10,485 bases of DNA from Bacillota bacterium (GTDB taxonomy: Bacteria > Bacillota_I > Bacilli_A > RFN20 > CAG-826). Of this stretch, positions 6,785 to 10,485 are shown in pieces. The translations under genes were made by a program, and so were the position numbers. Under the pieces are notes generated by a model. It saw only the letters and a list, made by a program, of their open reading frames with translations. It had not been told where the DNA came from and did not search any database. The stretch lies in NCBI GenBank assembly GCA_023443485.1, contig JAEZUH010000103.1:1-10485 (forward strand), in the 5' to 3' direction. Each line of letters begins with the position of its first letter. Position 1 is the first letter of the stretch.

Positions 6785-8031
6785 CGATGGTGGCCTCCTA
6801 TTTGCTCATGTCTTTCTTTGGCCGTGCTGTCTTCGGTTAATGCCGAAGCTCTTAACAAAACATTCTTGCCGTATTTCTGGTGGATAGCATCAATGGTGAA
6901 TAATAATTCCCTACTTTTTATTTGTTTCTGCTGATCTTCGAATAAATTTAATTGTTGGTTTGATGAATATGTCAAAGAAGAAAAGCACATACCAACATTA
7001 CGAATAGGCTTGTCCTGTATATGGCGATTAAAAATCTCTAAAAGTGCCTCATATAATTTTGGTGTTTCGTCGGTGGCATTTAGAAGTGTCGCTTGTCGAG
7101 AAAAACCACCTTGATCTTTTGAATATCCAATATAAAGTGAAACGCGAGCTGCTTTTTTGTTTTCTTTTCTTAGTCTTTCGGAAAGATCATCACACATTTC
7201 ACGAATGATAGTCGCGATATTAGACTTATTAAAGTCTTTAAACAACACTTGACCAATCGTTAAACTAGTTGATTCAGGAATATATTTTTCATGAATATCT
7301 GACTCATCTATTCCGTTAGCGTGATTATATAATTGTTCGCCCATTATTCCGAAATTACTTATCAAAAATTGAGGAGAAGATAAGGCGAGATCCTTTACTG
7401 AAAAAATTCCTAATTTATTCAATTTTTCTTCAGTTCTCGCACCAATTCCCCATATTTTGCTTAAGGGAGCAACTTTCCAAAGCCTACTTTTGACATCTTT
7501 TTGTCTTATAGTTGCTATGCCGTTTTTTTCTTTTTTTGCAAAAATGTCGAGGGCTACTTTGGCCAGAAAAAAATTATCTCCAATGCCCGCAGTTGCACCT
7601 AAACCAGTTTTTTCTTTGATCGTGTATAAAATCGTTTCAGTAAGTTCCATAGCTGATTTTTGATAATAATTTAGATAGCTGCTTATGTCTAGAAACGCCT
7701 CGTCAATCGAATAGACATGAATATCATCTTTGCTGACAAAATCCAAAAATATGTCGATGACTTTGGTAGACATTTCAATGTATCTTTCCATTCGAGGTTT
7801 GGCGTAGATATAATCGAATTTATTGGGAAGTTCTTTGACTCTTAGTCTAGATGGTATACCTTGAGATTTTAAAAACGGAGAAACAGATAAAACAATGGTG
7901 TTTTTCCCTCTTTCTTTATCTGCGACAACCAAAGGAGTGGACCAAGGATCTAATCCGCGATCAACACACTCGACAAAGGAATAAAATGCCTTTAAGTCAA
8001 TTACTATTATGTTTCTTTGCTCTAGTGTCAT
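6781..8031 (-). CDS. Y-family translesion DNA polymerase (UvrX/YqjW type)
   Basis: These polymerases copy past damaged bases with low fidelity. From ATG 8031 the protein is 416 residues, the size of Bacillus UvrX. The catalytic acidic residues are Asp12 (in VIDLKAFY) and Asp110-Glu111 (in SIDEAF). GATAGIGDNFFLAK (145-158) is the next conserved block, and a helix-hairpin-helix lies near 193-216 (WGIGARTEEKLNKLG). A sliding-clamp motif, QLNLF, lies at 360-364, and the C-terminus GGHHR resembles that of UvrX. The in-frame ATG at 8100 would add 23 residues; it follows a TAA directly and has no ribosome-binding site. The 8031 start also lacks a good one but fits the family's short N-terminus and a candidate promoter at 8129-8101. 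The gene ends in TGA and is followed by the coupled YolD-like gene. Confidence 0.92.
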   Translation of the reverse strand: MTLEQRNIIVIDLKAFYSFVECVDRGLDPWSTPLVVADKERGKNTIVLSVSPFLKSQGIPSRLRVKELPNKFDYIYAKPRMERYIEMSTKVIDIFLDFVSKDDIHVYSIDEAFLDISSYLNYYQKSAMELTETILYTIKEKTGLGATAGIGDNFFLAKVALDIFAKKEKNGIATIRQKDVKSRLWKVAPLSKIWGIGARTEEKLNKLGIFSVKDLALSSPQFLISNFGIMGEQLYNHANGIDESDIHEKYIPESTSLTIGQVLFKDFNKSNIATIIREMCDDLSERLRKENKKAARVSLYIGYSKDQGGFSRQATLLNATDETPKLYEALLEIFNRHIQDKPIRNVGMCFSSLTYSSNQQLNLFEDQQKQIKSRELLFTIDAIHQKYGKNVLLRASALTEDSTAKERHEQIGGHHR

Positions 8032-8094
8032 ATGGTATCTATATTTTATAAGAAAATACTGTCCTTTTTCATTAAGGAAAACCAATATTTCTCT

Positions 8095-8130
8095 TATCAT
8101 TTAATAATGTGGTATCATTTATATGATAAT
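8095..8130. promoter_or_regulatory. Divergent promoter/operator candidate between the polymerase gene and rmuC
   Basis: TATCAT-TTAT-ATGATA (8113-8128) is an inverted repeat with six-base arms. Its left part, TATCATTTA, is repeated directly at 8095-8103 and 8113-8121. A weak + strand promoter for rmuC is TTAATA (8101-8106), 18 bp, GATAAT (8125-8130). A weak - strand promoter for the polymerase is TTATCA (8129-8124), 17 bp, TATTAA (8106-8101); it would start transcription near 8094. The dyad would overlap both promoters, as an operator would. No Bacillus-type LexA box (GAAC-N4-GTTC) is seen. Confidence 0.4.
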
Positions 8131-8157
8131 TTGAGGTTATAAGGAGTTTAGAAAGAT

Positions 8158-9405
8158 ATGGAAATCGCAACAATTATTTTATCTTCGCTGTCCTTGGTGG
8201 TGGTTATCATTTTGCTTTTTGTCATTGTAAAAAGAAAACCTCAACCCATCGAAACAAAAATTGATTTAAAAGAAATTGGCGCTCTCGAAAAGCAAATTGA
8301 TCTCCTCAGCTCTCAAATCAAAGGCGACATTGAATTATCAGTTATTAAAGAAATGGGAAAAGTGAGTGATCAAACCATTAAAAATAATGAAGTAAATAAT
8401 GAGAAGTTGGAACGCTTCCAAAAATCCATTTCTGAATCTCTTAACACTCGATTTGATGCTCTCAATAGACAAATGGAAGAAAAAATCGCTCTTATTAATA
8501 AAAAAGTTGATGATAAATTGTCTGAAGGATTCAAAACTACTAATGAATCAATGGCCCAAGTGAGAGAAAGACTCCAAGCCATCGATGCAGCACAAAAGAA
8601 TATCGAAAACCTATCAAAGGATGTCGTTTCTTTAAAGCAGGTTTTAGAAGGCAATCAATCACGTGGCCAATATGGCGAATATCAGTTGAGCATGGTTCTC
8701 CATAATGTTTTCGGCGATACTGAAGGCTGTTACCAAGAACAATACACATTGAAGAAGGTAAAAGATGGGGACGACGTGCGTGCTGATGCAGTCGTTTTTA
8801 TGCCTGAACCAAACCACATGATTTGCATTGACTCCAAATTCCCATTCAAAGATTATGCTCGCATGTTTGACGCGCAATCCGAGGAAGAAAAAACAAGTCT
8901 AACTAAAGATTTTGCCAACGCCGTAAAGAAACACATCACCGCCATTAAAGATAAATATATCGTTGAAGGAAAAACGGCCCCTGAAGCTTTAATGTTCATT
9001 CCTAATGATGGAGTTTTTGCATTCATTCATCACAACTGCCGAGATGTTATTGATTATGCCCGTGAAAAGAAGGTGGTTTTAACCTCTCCTAGCACATTAC
9101 CAGCAATACTTGTAACCATAAATATGGTGAAGATCCAAGTTGAGAGAGCGAAGAATGTCGAAGAAATTAATCGTCAGCTCAGGCGTTTGAGCAAAGATTT
9201 TGAAATGTTTGCCCGTGAATGGGATAAATTCTCTGATAACTTAGAAAAAACAACAAAATCAAGAGAGCAATTAGACACTCGCGTGAACAAAATTAATTAC
9301 AAATTCGAAGCCATTAGAGGTAATAGTAAACTTGGCGAAATCGAAGATTCGCAAAGTGAACCTTATGCTGAATTAACGGATGATGAAAATGGAACTGAAA
9401 AATAA
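8158..9405 (+). CDS. rmuC: RmuC family protein (DNA recombination/limiting, predicted nuclease)
   Basis: RmuC proteins carry a PD-(D/E)XK-type nuclease fold. In E. coli, loss of RmuC raises recombination-dependent inversion; its exact substrate is unclear. The protein is 415 residues with one N-terminal membrane helix (about 4-24), a long helical, probably coiled-coil region (about 36-165), then the core domain. Visible core features are SRGQYGEYQL (168-177, Glu174), RADAVVFMP (208-216, Asp210) and IDSKFPF (224-230, Asp225 and Lys227), which form a plausible D...DXK site. MFIPNDGVFAF (279-289) and SPSTLPAIL (310-318) follow. AAGGAG (8141-8146) lies 11 bases before the ATG. The gene is divergent from the polymerase cassette, and its end overlaps the next gene by 17 bp. 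Confidence 0.94.
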   Translation: MEIATIILSSLSLVVVIILLFVIVKRKPQPIETKIDLKEIGALEKQIDLLSSQIKGDIELSVIKEMGKVSDQTIKNNEVNNEKLERFQKSISESLNTRFDALNRQMEEKIALINKKVDDKLSEGFKTTNESMAQVRERLQAIDAAQKNIENLSKDVVSLKQVLEGNQSRGQYGEYQLSMVLHNVFGDTEGCYQEQYTLKKVKDGDDVRADAVVFMPEPNHMICIDSKFPFKDYARMFDAQSEEEKTSLTKDFANAVKKHITAIKDKYIVEGKTAPEALMFIPNDGVFAFIHHNCRDVIDYAREKKVVLTSPSTLPAILVTINMVKIQVERAKNVEEINRQLRRLSKDFEMFAREWDKFSDNLEKTTKSREQLDTRVNKINYKFEAIRGNSKLGEIEDSQSEPYAELTDDENGTEK

Positions 9406-10485
9406 TCATACTATTGTCAACTTTTCCAATTCGTTATTGAAACACTTTTCTGCGCCTACTTGGCACGAAACAATTCCCGAAATCGACCAAAAACTGCAAG
9501 GTCACAACAAAGTGGTTGTCATGCTTTTTGATGGTCTCGGCAGTTATATTATTGATAAACACTTAAGAAAAAAAGGCGCGATTCGGTCTCATTATTTAAC
9601 AACAATAGATGCTACTTTTCCTCCCACAACAGTTGCTTCCACAAACGGCTTTCTATCCGGGAAATTTCCTATTGAAACTGGGTGGTTATCATGGAGTCAA
9701 TATTTCGAAGAATACCAATGCGATGTTGAGGTTTTTAGAAACACAAGAAGCAGCGATGGATCACTTATTAGGGATAAAGACAATCTGATAATTGCTGAAA
9801 AGTGCCCATATGAAAGCATATTTCAACAAATAAAAAAGGCTAATTCTTCGGTCAATGTATTCGATATTTTTCCACAAAAAGTAAGATCAAATAGCGAAGC
9901 AACAGATCTCAAAAAATCTCGACAGATAATTAATAAGGCTTTGAAGGAAAGTGACAAAGCCTTTGTATATTTTTATTGGACACTTCCAGATGGCTATATT
10001 CATCATTATGGTGTTAATCACTTCATGGTTCATTTTATTATTAAAAAAATTCAAAGATTTGTTAAAAAAATAGCGAAAAATAACCCCGACACCATTTTCT
10101 TTACTTTTGCTGATCATGGCTTAATTGATGTCAAATATCTAGATATTTGTGAGCACAAGGACCTGCAAAATTTACTATCCCTTCCTCTATCTTTCGAAAA
10201 GAGAGTTGTTAATTTCTTTGTTAAATCAGATAAGAAAGATGAATTTGCCTCCTTGTTTAATAAATACTATGGGGAGCATTTTGAATTAATAGACAGAGAA
10301 TCAGTGTTCAAAGATGAACTCTTTGGTAAAGGCCAACCTCATCCAGCCTCTTATAATTTCATTGGTGATTTTATCGCAATTGCCAAGGGCGTTTATTGTT
10401 TATATGCTTCAAACGAAATAACTCCTGAAAAATTTGTTGCTCATAAAGGTCATCATGCCGGTGGAACAAAGGAAGAGATGGCAAT
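9389..10485 (+). CDS. Alkaline-phosphatase-superfamily phosphodiesterase/pyrophosphatase-like protein (partial, 3' end outside window)
   Basis: Translation from ATG 9389 gives 365 open residues up to the window edge with no stop codon. The sequence fits the type I phosphodiesterase/nucleotide pyrophosphatase family (PF01663). The metal and catalytic set is visible in order: VVMLFDGLG (43-51, Asp48), DATFPPTTVAS (74-84, probable nucleophile Thr76), LPDGYIHHYG (199-208, Asp201 and His205), FADHGLID (240-247, Asp242 and His243) and HKGHHAGGTKEEM (352-364, His355 or His356). The substrate cannot be told from the sequence: a nucleotide, a phosphonate or a lipid head-group diester are all possible. 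There is no signal peptide, so it probably acts in the cytoplasm. The start overlaps the end of rmuC by 17 bp with only a weak GGA-type ribosome-binding site, which points to translational coupling with rmuC. Confidence 0.88.
   Translation, partial: MELKNNHTIVNFSNSLLKHFSAPTWHETIPEIDQKLQGHNKVVVMLFDGLGSYIIDKHLRKKGAIRSHYLTTIDATFPPTTVASTNGFLSGKFPIETGWLSWSQYFEEYQCDVEVFRNTRSSDGSLIRDKDNLIIAEKCPYESIFQQIKKANSSVNVFDIFPQKVRSNSEATDLKKSRQIINKALKESDKAFVYFYWTLPDGYIHHYGVNHFMVHFIIKKIQRFVKKIAKNNPDTIFFTFADHGLIDVKYLDICEHKDLQNLLSLPLSFEKRVVNFFVKSDKKDEFASLFNKYYGEHFELIDRESVFKDELFGKGQPHPASYNFIGDFIAIAKGVYCLYASNEITPEKFVAHKGHHAGGTKEEMA

Noticed and set aside
8032..8100. N-terminal extension of the polymerase from ATG 8100.
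   Set aside because: There is no ribosome-binding site, a stop codon is directly upstream, and the candidate promoter would start transcription downstream of it. The possibility is kept only as a note in the gene entry.
8101..8157. Bacillus-type LexA/SOS box upstream of the polymerase.
   Set aside because: No GAAC-N4-GTTC or close variant was found by eye in the gap.
1..10485. Mycoplasma-type genetic code (UGA read as Trp).
   Set aside because: A complete RF2 gene regulated by UGA is present, the polymerase gene ends in UGA, Trp positions use TGG, and the only in-frame TGA is the regulated one in prfB.

Overview
The window is AT-rich, tightly packed DNA. It most likely belongs to a low-GC Bacillota or Mycoplasmatota-type bacterium such as an Acholeplasma/Izemoplasma/RF39- or Erysipelotrichia-like lineage; this placement is an inference from gene content. 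Shine-Dalgarno sites are strong (AAGGAG/AGGAGG). A Y-family polymerase of the UvrX/YqjW type sits next to a YolD-like gene, a pairing typical of Firmicutes. Release factor 2 is present and decodes UGA, and one gene ends in UGA, so UGA is a stop codon here. That excludes the Mycoplasma/Spiroplasma genetic code.

Layout. (1) Positions 9-4388, + strand: prfB (with a programmed +1 frameshift), a YitT-family membrane protein, uvrB and secG. The first three form an obvious operon, with a 26-bp overlap and then a 16-bp gap. secG follows a 69-bp gap that holds a candidate promoter, and ends at a strong hairpin plus T-run (4404-4439). (2) 4449-5177, - strand: a six-helix membrane protein, possibly DUF308/HdeD-like, converging on the same terminator. 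(3) A 76-bp divergent promoter region rich in TATA-type dyads, then 5254-6480, + strand: an M29 family metallo-aminopeptidase. (4) 6473-8031 (or 8100), - strand: a two-gene translesion-synthesis cassette, UvrX-type polymerase then YolD-like protein, joined by an ATGA overlap and converging with an 8-bp overlap on the aminopeptidase gene. (5) A second divergent control region (about 8095-8157), then 8158 to the right edge, + strand: rmuC overlapping by 17 bp a gene for an alkaline-phosphatase-superfamily phosphodiesterase, which is cut by the window end.

The window is mostly housekeeping genes (translation termination, protein export, peptide turnover) mixed with DNA repair: nucleotide excision (UvrB), lesion bypass (UvrX/YolD) and RmuC. 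There is no sign of a phage, insertion sequence, CRISPR array or RNA gene. Points worth a second look are the prfB frameshift site, which lacks the usual AGGGGG stimulator at its normal spacing; a UvrB beta-hairpin with Asn where the family has an invariant-type Tyr; the dyad-rich divergent control regions; and the coupled rmuC-phosphodiesterase pair beside the polymerase cassette.
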